From NCBI GenBank assembly GCA_016196415.1, contig JACPXS010000128.1, forward strand, positions 1 through 13,759: 13,759 nt of DNA, in the 5' to 3' direction. Origin of the DNA: Candidatus Omnitrophota bacterium (GTDB taxonomy: Bacteria > Omnitrophota > Koll11 > Aquiviventales > Aquiviventaceae). Positions 1-6,686 of the stretch are shown here, one piece after another. The stretch's first letter is position 1, and each line of letters begins with the position of its first letter. The position numbers and the translations under genes are program-made. The notes under the pieces are model-generated. The model searched no databases and had not been told where the DNA came from. It saw only the letters and a program-made list of their open reading frames with translations.

Positions 1-2334
1 CGCTACGGCGGCACGATCAATGCCTTCACATCATTCGACGTCACCGGGGTGTCGCTCTTTGTCGAATCGCGGTACCTGAAGGAAGCCCTGGCCTTGCTGG
101 CCGACATCCTCCAGCACGCGGTGTTTGATCAGGCGGAGTTCACCAAAGAACGCGCGGTCATCATCTCCGAGATTCAGATGAATCTCGATGATCCGGAGCG
201 CCGCATCCAGCAACTCTTCTGGAGCCGGCATCTCCTGGAGCACCCCTACCGCCATCCGATCCTGGGCTACCAACCATCGCTTGAGCTCCTCACGGTCAAG
301 GATCTCGCGGCGTTTTACGCCGCTCAATATCAGCCGCAGAACATCACGGTGTCGTGCGCCGGGGATTTGGATCCTGCGGTGTTTCCTGAGCTTGCCAAGA
401 CGGTGTTCGGCGCGTGGCCTCGTGGAACCGCCGACCCGCTCCATCAAGTCGTCCCGCTTGAGCCCCCGTCGGCAAGCGCAAAAGAGGTACTCGTAGAGCT
501 GCCGGTCCAGGCGGCCTACGTCATGCTGGGTTTTTCCTCGGTACGGCTCGCCGATCCCGAGCTCTACTCCCTCGACGTCCTGGCCAGCATCATCGGTCGG
601 GGCGACAGCTCGCGGCTCTACGACAGCCTCGTTCGAACACGACAACTGGCGCATACGGTTTCGGCGTGGAACTACACCCCGTATGATCCCGGAATCTTTG
701 CGGTCCAATTTCGAACCGATCCTGAGCAGGTGGCCGCTGCGACTGACGCTGCGCTCCACATCTTGGATGAGATCAAACAGCAGGGCATTCGTGAAGCGGA
801 GTTGGAAAAAGCGAAGAAGACCGTGATCGCGGACTACCTCTTCGGCTTGCAAACCGTCGAAGCCAGAGCCGGCGATCTGGCCAGCTCGATGAGCGCAACC
901 GGCGATCCGCTGTTTTCCCGTCACTACGTCTCGGGGGTGGCGCAGGTGACCCGCCAACAGGTTCAGCACGTTGCGCAACGCTACTGTGACCGCGCGAGGA
1001 TGACCACGGCCGTCATCCGCCCGCCCGCCGCGAAACCGCAGACGGCCGCCCCGTCTCGCCAGGAGCCTGCCCGCACCCTCGTGGAAAAGGCCACCCTTCC
1101 CAACGGGATGACGACACTGATCGGCATTGAGCGCTCCCTGCCGATTGCGGCGATCGTCGTGGCGTTTCGCGGAGGCGTGCGCGTCGAAACGGAACACACG
1201 CAGGGACTCTCCAATCTGGTGGCCCAGATGCTCACCAAAGGAACCGCGCGCAAAACCGCCTTGGAAATCGCCCAGCAAGTCGAGTCGGTCGGAGGCACGT
1301 TGGAGCCGTTTAGCGGACGTGACGGGCTCGGCGTGGTCCTCCAGTTGCTGGCGCAAGACCTGCCGCAGGGCTTGGCCCTCATGCACGAGCTGGTGACGCA
1401 GTCGACCGTTCCTGATGATGCGTTGCAGGTGCAGCGCCAACTCATCGCCAAGCAGCTTCAGGCTCAAGACGACGAGATCTTCGACGTCGGCGGTCGGCTG
1501 CTTCGTCGAACCTTGTTTGACTCCCACCCGTACCGCTTTCACCCGCTGGGCGACCGGAACACCGTCGGGGCGTTGACGCGCGCCGAATGCCTGGAGTTCG
1601 TCAGGCAGTGGCTCGTGCCATCGAACGCCGTGGTGACCGTCTTTGGCGATCTCGACGCCCAGGCCGTGGCGCGCCAACTCCGACAATCGTTCGGCATGAT
1701 GCGAGCCGCCGCCACGCCATGGCCTCAACGGCTTCCGGAAGCCCATCACGAGGGCATCCGGGAGACCTCCCAGGTCATGGAGAAGGAACAGGCGCTGATC
1801 ATGCTGGGCTTTTTTGGGAGCACGTATACCTCGCCGGACCGATACGCCGTGGATGTCCTCACGGCGATCCTTTCGGGCATGTCGGGACGCCTCTTTCAAG
1901 CTGTCCGTGAGGAGCACGGGCTTTCCTATACGCTCGGAGCGGTGCATGTGCCGGGATGGGATCCAGGCTATTTGTTGATCTATGCGGCGACCCGCCCGAA
2001 CGAGCAGACAACCGTCCTGAAGGTGCTTGACGAACAGCTCCGCCTGGCGCTCAGCAACGGCTTCACCGAGGCCGAGGTTGAGCAGGCGAAACGCTACTTG
2101 ATCGGGCAGCACCGAATGGATCTTGAACACCTGGTGGGACTGGCGAAACGGGCTTCGCTTGATGAGCTCTATGGACTGGGATTTGATGCGTGGACCACGT
2201 ATGAGCCAAAGATCAACGCGGTCACCGTCTCCATGGTCAACGAGGCGGCACATCATTACCTCACCATGCAGGAGCGCAGCCAGGTCCTTATTGCTCCCAA
2301 TGGACATCCGGCGACACGCATCCCTCGCCCATGA
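1..2334 (+). CDS. Two-domain M16 family zinc metallopeptidase, 5'-truncated
   Basis: Partial gene: the frame is open from base 1, so the true start lies upstream and the GTG at 49 is only an internal codon. 777 residues are visible. The first residues (RYGGTINAFTSFDVTG) match the segment that follows the HxxEH zinc motif in M16 peptidases; HxxEH itself is off-window. The third zinc ligand is visible as the Glu of SEI (visible residue 57), with the supporting Glu seven residues earlier (residue 50), as in pitrilysin. A first M16_C domain follows at about 160-330. A second M16 repeat begins near TLPNGMTTLI; where an active domain would have HxxEH it reads GLSNLVAQML, so this half is non-catalytic. 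The last domain keeps the GMSGRLFQAVREEHGLSY substrate-binding segment. Expected to be a periplasmic or exported processing peptidase; any signal peptide is off-window. Its TGA overlaps the next ATG as ATGA. Confidence 0.93.
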   Translation, partial: RYGGTINAFTSFDVTGVSLFVESRYLKEALALLADILQHAVFDQAEFTKERAVIISEIQMNLDDPERRIQQLFWSRHLLEHPYRHPILGYQPSLELLTVKDLAAFYAAQYQPQNITVSCAGDLDPAVFPELAKTVFGAWPRGTADPLHQVVPLEPPSASAKEVLVELPVQAAYVMLGFSSVRLADPELYSLDVLASIIGRGDSSRLYDSLVRTRQLAHTVSAWNYTPYDPGIFAVQFRTDPEQVAAATDAALHILDEIKQQGIREAELEKAKKTVIADYLFGLQTVEARAGDLASSMSATGDPLFSRHYVSGVAQVTRQQVQHVAQRYCDRARMTTAVIRPPAAKPQTAAPSRQEPARTLVEKATLPNGMTTLIGIERSLPIAAIVVAFRGGVRVETEHTQGLSNLVAQMLTKGTARKTALEIAQQVESVGGTLEPFSGRDGLGVVLQLLAQDLPQGLALMHELVTQSTVPDDALQVQRQLIAKQLQAQDDEIFDVGGRLLRRTLFDSHPYRFHPLGDRNTVGALTRAECLEFVRQWLVPSNAVVTVFGDLDAQAVARQLRQSFGMMRAAATPWPQRLPEAHHEGIRETSQVMEKEQALIMLGFFGSTYTSPDRYAVDVLTAILSGMSGRLFQAVREEHGLSYTLGAVHVPGWDPGYLLIYAATRPNEQTTVLKVLDEQLRLALSNGFTEAEVEQAKRYLIGQHRMDLEHLVGLAKRASLDELYGLGFDAWTTYEPKINAVTVSMVNEAAHHYLTMQERSQVLIAPNGHPATRIPRP

Positions 2335-3206
2335 GCTCCAGGGGGCCACGAGCAGGACGTGTTGCTACCACGGCAGGGCAGGACGTCCTCATACGAGATG
2401 CCATTCGCCGACCCTCGGTCGCGGGCTACTACTACCCGGCGGATCCTGACACGCTCAGGAACGAGGTGGAGGCGTTGGCGAAGACCGAACCACCGATGAT
2501 GGCGGCCTGCGCGGTCATCGTGCCGCATGGCAGCTTTCGCCACTCTGGCGCAATCGCCGGAGCGACGCTTGCGCGCGTCGTCATCCCTCGCCGCTGTCTC
2601 ATCATCGGCCCCTCTCACACGGATGGCTGGAGACCCTGGAGCCTGCTAGTCGGAGGAGCGTACCGAACCCCCTTGGGCGACGTCCCGGTGGATTCGGAAA
2701 GCGCCGAGGCGCTTCGCGCGCGGTGCCCCTTCCTTGAGCCTGACGCCTCGTTTCAACGCGGAGAGCATGCGATTGAAGTCGTCCTGCCATTCCTCCAGCA
2801 CCTGGGCCCTCAGGATTTGACCATCACGCCCATCATTATGGGCTGCGATAACGTGACGGAGTGCTGGCGCTTGGCTGAAGCGATCGCCCACGTGGTGAGG
2901 ATGCACGAAGAACCCGTCCTGCTCATCGCAAGTTCGGACCTCTCGCACTACCAGACTGAACCAAACGGTGCGGAGCAAGATCGCCGACTCGTGGCGCGTC
3001 TCTGCGCGCTGGATGGCCCCGGCCTTGTCCACGATGCCCAGCGTGAATCGGCGGGGATGTGCGGCTACGGCGCGGCCGCGTGCGTGCTGGAAACCGCCAA
3101 AGCCCTGGGAGCGCGCCAAGCCACCCTCGCCGCGTATGGCACGAGTGTCGCGGCAGGCGGCGATCCGAATTCTGTCACGGGGTATGCGGGCATTCTGGTG
3201 CAGTGA
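2331..3206 (+). CDS. MEMO1 family protein (AmmeMemoRadiSam system protein B type)
   Basis: 291 residues. The MEMO1 fold belongs to the extradiol-dioxygenase-like superfamily; bacterial members are often called AmmeMemoRadiSam protein B and have no settled reaction. Family landmarks are visible in order: RRPSVAGYYYPAD near the N terminus, PHGSFRHSG (His66), GPSH (His96), EHAIEVVLPFL (145-155), SSDLSHY (201-207, His206) and CGYGAAA (Cys244). The His/His/Cys positions correspond to the metal-binding site described for human MEMO1, so metal binding is likely retained. The usual PHAGY reads PHGSF here. The ATG sits in an ATGA overlap with the M16 stop, which supports this start by coupling, although the first 20 or so residues are not conserved-looking. 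The usual partners (AMMECR1-like protein A and the radical SAM protein) are not in the window. Confidence 0.9.
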   Translation: MSSRGPRAGRVATTAGQDVLIRDAIRRPSVAGYYYPADPDTLRNEVEALAKTEPPMMAACAVIVPHGSFRHSGAIAGATLARVVIPRRCLIIGPSHTDGWRPWSLLVGGAYRTPLGDVPVDSESAEALRARCPFLEPDASFQRGEHAIEVVLPFLQHLGPQDLTITPIIMGCDNVTECWRLAEAIAHVVRMHEEPVLLIASSDLSHYQTEPNGAEQDRRLVARLCALDGPGLVHDAQRESAGMCGYGAAACVLETAKALGARQATLAAYGTSVAAGGDPNSVTGYAGILVQ

Positions 3207-3214
3207 GGAGCGAC

Positions 3215-3610
3215 ATGGACGAACCGGTGGTCAAGAAACGCGTCGACGAAACCTGGAAAGAGCAGGCTGATCGAGAAAAACGTGCGGCAGAGACGGTTGC
3301 CCAGGCTAATCAAGCGTCAGCGCGCGGCGCTGCGGCGCCACAGCCGCCTGGCGCTGAGGAAGTTCCGGAGGCGCGATTTGACCTGTTCATCTCAGGCTTA
3401 GCGATGGAAACGTTGATCGCGATGGGCGATATGCCGCATCCGAGCACCCGCAAACAGACGGTGAACCTTCCGCAGGCCAAATACCTGATCGATCTCCTCG
3501 GCGTCCTGGAGGAGAAAACACGAGGCAACCTCTCCGTTGAGGAGGAGAAGCTGTTCAAGGATACGCTGTACCAACTGCGGATGCGCTATCTCTCAAAGAC
3601 GGGCCCCTAG
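3215..3610 (+). CDS. DUF1844 domain protein
   Basis: 131 residues. The C-terminal two thirds match the DUF1844 pattern: FDLFISGLAMETLIAMGD, then a PxTRKxxVNLPQAKYLIDLL segment, EEKTRGNLSVEEE and a final LRMRYL. The N terminus is charged and then Ala/Pro-rich (about residues 15-48), probably a flexible tail. The start at ATG 3215 is chosen because GAGGAG at 3205-3210 is a good ribosome site 4 nt upstream; the frame is open further back (to 3059), but that would overlap the memo gene by about 150 bases. Function is unknown across the family; it is a small, probably cytoplasmic helical protein. It lies 8 nt after memo and 2 nt before rmuC, so it is co-transcribed. Confidence 0.88.
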   Translation: MDEPVVKKRVDETWKEQADREKRAAETVAQANQASARGAAAPQPPGAEEVPEARFDLFISGLAMETLIAMGDMPHPSTRKQTVNLPQAKYLIDLLGVLEEKTRGNLSVEEEKLFKDTLYQLRMRYLSKTGP

Positions 3611-3612
3611 CG

Positions 3613-4782
3613 ATGGGACTGGCCATGGGCCTCTGGGGTCTTCTCCTCGTCATCCTGGGTGTGATGGCCATGGCATGGATGAGTCGCCGCCAGCAGGCCA
3701 AGGCCCTGGAGCTCTTGAAGGCCCAGTTTCCCGAACTCTCGCGCCATGCCTTACGAGACATGGGGGAAGACTTCCTCCGTCTCGCAAAACGCGAGCTGGC
3801 CGTTGAACGAGAGCGGGGATTGGGAGACCTTGATTCGAAACGACAGGCCGTTGACAGCGCCATCAAAGGATTGGAAGATCAGCTCCGCCGGTACGAGGCG
3901 CTCGTCAAGGGCTTTGAATCGGACCGCGACCGGAAATACGGGAAGCTGGAAGGCGAACTAAAGCGTGTCGTGCAAGAAGCCGATCAGTTGCAGCGGACGA
4001 CGGCGAGCCTGGTCGCAGTCCTGGGCAATTCCCGAGTGCGCGGCCAGTGGGGGCAAAAGATGGCGGATGACATCCTGCACTTCTGCGGCCTCCAAGAGGG
4101 CATCCAGTATCAGCGGGAGAAAGAGATCGGCGCGGGGCGTCCTGACTACACCTTTCTCCTGCCGGCGGATCACTACCTCTTCATGGATGTGAAATTCCCG
4201 CTCGAACACTACCTGAGGTTCAGCGAGGCCAGCCATGAGGAGGATCAGCGACGGCACCGAGAAGCCTTTATCAAGGATGTCCGGGAGCATCTCCGGGAGA
4301 TGGAACGACGAGACTACACGGCCCAGTCCGACCGCGCGGTGGATTATCTCCTCCTCTTTATTCCCAACGAGCAGGTCTACGGGCTGATCAATGAGTGGAT
4401 GCCGCAGCTCATCGATGAGTGTCTTCGGAAGAAAATCATCCTCTGCGGCCCCTGGACGCTCTATGCCATGGTGCGGATCATCTGGCAGGCGTGGCAGAAC
4501 TACCACTACACGGTGGCGATCCAGGACATCGTCAGAGCCATCGATGGGTTCCGGCAAGACTACGCGAAATTCAAGGAACGTTTTGAGGATCTGGGCGCTC
4601 TCCTTGAGAAAGGCCGCGAGAAGTACCAAGAGATCACCGCGAAGAGTTATCAGCGACTCGAGACGCGGCTGAACCGCATCAAGGACTACCACGCCGGCCG
4701 GCAGAGTTCGGCTGGTCTTTCGGAGCCTGAGCCGATCGCGCTCACCCCGCTGCCATCCCTGGGAGAACGCCATGATGGATGA
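3613..4782 (+). CDS. rmuC: DNA recombination protein RmuC
   Basis: 389 residues, in the normal range for RmuC. One hydrophobic helix at about 6-23 (GLWGLLLVILGVMAMAW) anchors the N terminus; a long charged coiled coil follows to about 140; then the RmuC core. The core contains LGNSRVRGQWGQ, GRPDYTFLLP (Asp178) and LFMDVKFP (Asp192, Lys194), a D...DxK arrangement typical of the PD-(D/E)XK nuclease fold proposed for this family, and VDYLLLFIPNEQVYG. RmuC limits inversions at short inverted repeats in E. coli; the exact reaction is unproven. The C-terminal tail (after about 360) is low complexity. The start follows the DUF1844 stop by 2 nt with little Shine-Dalgarno signal, suggesting coupling; Met5 is an alternative start. 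The last codons overlap the next gene by 11 nt. Confidence 0.95.
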   Translation: MGLAMGLWGLLLVILGVMAMAWMSRRQQAKALELLKAQFPELSRHALRDMGEDFLRLAKRELAVERERGLGDLDSKRQAVDSAIKGLEDQLRRYEALVKGFESDRDRKYGKLEGELKRVVQEADQLQRTTASLVAVLGNSRVRGQWGQKMADDILHFCGLQEGIQYQREKEIGAGRPDYTFLLPADHYLFMDVKFPLEHYLRFSEASHEEDQRRHREAFIKDVREHLREMERRDYTAQSDRAVDYLLLFIPNEQVYGLINEWMPQLIDECLRKKIILCGPWTLYAMVRIIWQAWQNYHYTVAIQDIVRAIDGFRQDYAKFKERFEDLGALLEKGREKYQEITAKSYQRLETRLNRIKDYHAGRQSSAGLSEPEPIALTPLPSLGERHDG

Positions 4783-4939
4783 ACGGTTGCTTGAGATCCT
4801 TGCGTGTCCAGCCTGCAAGGCGGCAGTCACCGATGCCGGAGAGCACCTGGTGTGCGTCCAATGCGGCCGCCGCTATCCAATCCGCGATGGCATCCCGGTC
4901 ATGCTGCTGGAAGAGGCCGAGCAACCTCCGGCGCAATGA
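4772..4939 (+). CDS. Trm112/YcaR family zinc-ribbon protein
   Basis: A 55-residue gene. The protein begins MMDERLLEILACPACKAAVT and ends with a GRRYPIRDGIPVMLLEEAE segment, the signature of the UPF0434/Trm112 family. Four cysteines (12, 15, 28, 31) in two CxxC pairs form the zinc ribbon. Eukaryotic and archaeal Trm112 proteins activate tRNA/rRNA/protein methyltransferases; the role of the bacterial ones is not settled. It overlaps the end of rmuC; GGGAG at 4761-4765 gives a ribosome site for ATG 4772, and ATG 4775 is an equally possible start. Its TGA overlaps the ATG of a 7-codon ORF that leads to aroQ. Family assignment is firm despite the short length. Confidence 0.92.
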   Translation: MMDERLLEILACPACKAAVTDAGEHLVCVQCGRRYPIRDGIPVMLLEEAEQPPAQ

Positions 4940-4959
4940 ACATGCGGAATGCGGAATGA
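4936..4959 (+). other. 7-codon relay ORF between Trm112 gene and aroQ
   Basis: ATG AAC ATG CGG AAT GCG GAA TGA encodes MNMRNAE. Its ATG overlaps the Trm112 stop as ATGA (4936-4939), and its TGA overlaps the aroQ start as ATGA (4956-4959). Inside it ATGCGGA is repeated in tandem (4942-4948, 4949-4955). It may let ribosomes terminate and re-initiate stepwise into aroQ, which has only a weak ribosome site; it may also be chance. No function is claimed for the peptide. Confidence 0.3.
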
Positions 4960-5462
4960 TAAAGATCCTGGTCATCCATGGCCCAAACCTCCAGCTCTTA
5001 GGAAGCCGTCAGCCGACGATCTACGGCACGGCGGATCTTGCGACGATCAACCGGGGGCTTCATGCGCTTGCCGCCAAACGGGGAGCCAGCCTGACGATCG
5101 TCCAATCCAATCACGAGGGCGAAATCGTCGAGCGCATTGGCAGCGCCAAACGGCGCTATGATGCCTTGGTGATTAATCCGGCCGCCTATACGCATACCAG
5201 CGTGGCCATCCGCGATGCCATCGAAGCGTCAGGACTTCCCGCGATCGAGGTCCATCTCTCAAACATCTACGCGCGCGAACCGTTCCGACACCAGTCGCTC
5301 ATCGCGCCGGTGTGCAAGGGTCAGGTGTGTGGGTTCGGCCCCGCCAGTTACCGCCTGGGGGTGGAGGCGGCGCTGATCTGTCACGGGGCGACGCCGAACG
5401 TGCGGGGGCCCGCGTCGAGGGGTCGAACCCGTCGGCGGGCGTCACGGCGCCGGCAGGGTTGA
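4956..5462 (+). CDS. aroQ: Type II 3-dehydroquinate dehydratase
   Basis: 168 residues. AroQ converts 3-dehydroquinate to 3-dehydroshikimate in the cytoplasmic shikimate pathway for aromatic amino acids. Visible motifs: GPNLQLLGSRQPTIYG with catalytic Tyr23, QSNHEGEIVERI (50-61), NPAAYTHTSVAIRDA (74-88), EVHLSNIYAREPFRHQS (98-114) with catalytic His100, and a final GFGPASYRLGVEA. The usual NPGAYTH is NPAAYTH here. The start at 4956 is set by the MIKILVIHGPN opening; the longer upstream frame runs over the Trm112 gene. The family core ends near residue 148, leaving about 20 extra residues, mostly Arg, Gly and Ser, from RGPASRGRTRR to the stop. The stop codon overlaps the -35 hexamer of the efp promoter. 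Confidence 0.95.
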   Translation: MIKILVIHGPNLQLLGSRQPTIYGTADLATINRGLHALAAKRGASLTIVQSNHEGEIVERIGSAKRRYDALVINPAAYTHTSVAIRDAIEASGLPAIEVHLSNIYAREPFRHQSLIAPVCKGQVCGFGPASYRLGVEAALICHGATPNVRGPASRGRTRRRASRRRQG

Positions 5463-5487
5463 CCGTGGCCGCGAACCTCCGTACAAT
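5459..5487 (+). promoter_or_regulatory. Sigma70-like promoter for efp
   Basis: TTGACC (5459-5464, five of six to TTGACA) is separated by exactly 17 nt from TACAAT (5482-5487, five of six to TATAAT). Transcription would start near 5494, giving a leader of about 38 nt before the efp ATG. The -35 overlaps the aroQ stop codon (5460-5462). It would let efp, accB and accC be transcribed independently of the upstream genes. Confidence 0.72.
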
Positions 5488-5531
5488 ATGACCCTTTGGC
5501 GAATGCGACCGATGGATGGAGCGCGCGTGAG

Positions 5532-6089
5532 ATGATTTCGACGGCCGAATTCCGCAATGGAGAGACCATCCTGATGGATGGGCAGTTGTGGGCCATCGTG
5601 GAGTTCCAACACGTCAAACCAGGCAAAGGGGGCGCGTTTGTCCGAACCAAACTCCGCCGGCTCCGAGACGGGTCCATCCTTGAGCGCACCTTCCGGGCGG
5701 GCGAAAAGTTCCAGGACGCGTATATCGAGAAGCGAACCCTCCAATACCTCTACCGAACAACGGACACCTTTCACCTCATGGATACCAAGTCCTATGAAGA
5801 GGTTCAAGTCCCGACGGATTCACTCGGACAGGCCGCTGGATTCCTGAAGGAGAACATGGAGCTCGAAGGCCAATTTCACGATGGGCAGTTGATCGGCATC
5901 CAACCGCCCATGTTCGTCGAGGTCCATGTGCAGTCCACCGAACCCGGGGTGCGCGGAGATACGTCCAAGGGCGGCATGAAGCCCGCCGCGCTGGAAACCG
6001 GCGCAACCATCCAAGTCCCGCTGTTCATTGACCCAGGAGAGCTGATTCGGGTAGACACCAGAACCGGCTCCTACGTCTCCCGCGTGTAG
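5532..6089 (+). CDS. efp: Elongation factor P
   Basis: 185 residues, the standard EF-P length. EF-P enters the ribosomal E site and relieves stalling at consecutive prolines. The protein opens with MISTAEFRNGETILMDGQLW and has the domain-I loop QHVKPGKGGAF, whose tip is Lys32, so it is the lysine type rather than the arginine type rhamnosylated by EarP. Which enzyme, if any, modifies Lys32 cannot be read here. FRAGEKFQDAYIEKRTLQYLY is followed by two OB domains; the end (GMKPAALETGATIQVPLFI... then RVDTRTGSYVSRV) is canonical. The ATG at 5532 is chosen over an in-frame TTG at 5496 because it gives the family N terminus and has GGAG at 5518-5521. It follows its own promoter and precedes a structured 97-nt gap to accB. 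Confidence 0.97.
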   Translation: MISTAEFRNGETILMDGQLWAIVEFQHVKPGKGGAFVRTKLRRLRDGSILERTFRAGEKFQDAYIEKRTLQYLYRTTDTFHLMDTKSYEEVQVPTDSLGQAAGFLKENMELEGQFHDGQLIGIQPPMFVEVHVQSTEPGVRGDTSKGGMKPAALETGATIQVPLFIDPGELIRVDTRTGSYVSRV

Positions 6090-6092
6090 CAA

Positions 6093-6176
6093 CCCGTTGC
6101 CCGTGAGCCGGTTGGTCGGTTGGTCCGTGACATGGGACAACGGGCGAACGGGCAAAACGGGATCACGGACTAAACC
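6093..6176 (+). promoter_or_regulatory. Structured efp-accB intergenic leader (two interlocking 12-bp helices)
   Basis: Helix A pairs 6093-6104 (CCCGTTGCCCGT) with 6140-6152 through 12 base pairs and one bulged G (6146). Helix B pairs 6118-6121 and 6123-6130 (GTCCGTGA) with 6163-6170 (TCACGGAC) and 6173-6176, 12 pairs around a small internal loop. The arms interleave as A5'-B5'-A3'-B3' without sharing bases, the order of an H-type pseudoknot. Helix B ends one base before the accB ribosome site GGAGG (6177-6181). There is no U tract, so it does not look like a terminator. Confidence 0.45.
6110..6125 (+). repeat. Tandem octamer GGTTGGTC x2
   Basis: GGTTGGTC is repeated perfectly twice. The first 14 bases, GGTTGGTCGGTTGG, contain four GG pairs with 2-nt loops, a two-tier G-quadruplex pattern. 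The second copy overlaps the 5' arm of helix B in the accB leader, so the two folds would compete. Confidence 0.6.
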
Positions 6177-6186
6177 GGAGGTCAGC

Positions 6187-6660
6187 GTGGACAAACGGCT
6201 GAAGTCGTCCGAACGGGAAGCCTTCCGGTTAATTGAGGAAATGCTTCAGCTCATGGAAAGCCGCGGCCTGGTGGAGCTGGAGATGGAACACCAGGGACTG
6301 CGCATTCGACTCAAAAAAGCGGTGTCCAGCCCCGCCCCTCAACTGGTGGAATACGTCACGGGGGTGCCTCACCCTGCCGCGCCCCCCGCCGGCCAACAAC
6401 CCGCCGAAGAACGCCATCGCATCGTCATCAAGTCCCCGATGGTCGGTACGTTCTACCGCGCTCCGGCTCCCGATGCGCCGCCGTTTGCCGAAATCGGCCA
6501 GGAGCTCGAGGTCGGCCAAGTGGTATGCATCATCGAAGCCATGAAGTTGATGAATGAGATCAAATCGGAAATCCCGGGGCGCGTCATCGAAGTCCTGGTG
6601 GAAACCGGCTCCCCCGTCGAGTTTGGCCAGCCCCTCTTTGTGGTCGAGCCACGCTCGTAG
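6187..6660 (+). CDS. accB: Biotin carboxyl carrier protein of acetyl-CoA carboxylase
   Basis: 157 residues. AccB carries the biotin that AccC carboxylates and that the AccAD transferase uses to make malonyl-CoA for fatty acid synthesis. The N-terminal helical region (about 5-45) ends with [15 protein letters not shown]; a Pro/Ala-rich linker follows (about 46-78); then the biotinyl domain with [22 protein letters not shown] and [13 protein letters not shown]. Lys120 is the predicted biotinylation site. The start is GTG 6187, preceded by a strong GGAGG (6177-6181) at 5 nt spacing. An in-frame ATG at 6097 would add 30 unconserved residues read through the structured leader, so it is rejected. 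accC follows after 26 nt. accA and accD are not in the window. Confidence 0.95.
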   Translation: MDKRLKSSEREAFRLIEEMLQLMESRGLVELEMEHQGLRIRLKKAVSSPAPQLVEYVTGVPHPAAPPAGQQPAEERHRIVIKSPMVGTFYRAPAPDAPPFAEIGQELEVGQVVCIIEAMKLMNEIKSEIPGRVIEVLVETGSPVEFGQPLFVVEPRS

Positions 6661-6686
6661 TCCTTCACGAGCCGCGGCGGTGGCCC

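Noticed and set aside
31..2349. A 772-codon open frame on the minus strand opposite the M16 peptidase
   Set aside because: The plus-strand frame has clear M16 motifs throughout. The antisense frame is rich in Arg, Gly, Leu and His with no domain pattern, as expected for the shadow of a GC-rich gene with third-position bias.
3059..3214. Extended N terminus for the DUF1844 gene
   Set aside because: It would overlap the well-supported memo gene, has Arg-rich shadow composition, and ATG 3215 has a GAGGAG ribosome site.
4779..4955. Extended N terminus for aroQ
   Set aside because: The added residues are an out-of-frame reading of the Trm112 zinc-ribbon gene; the AroQ family N terminus begins at 4956.
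6097..6186. Earlier ATG for accB
   Set aside because: The added residues are translated from the repetitive, structured leader, and GTG 6187 has an ideal GGAGG site and matches the family N terminus.
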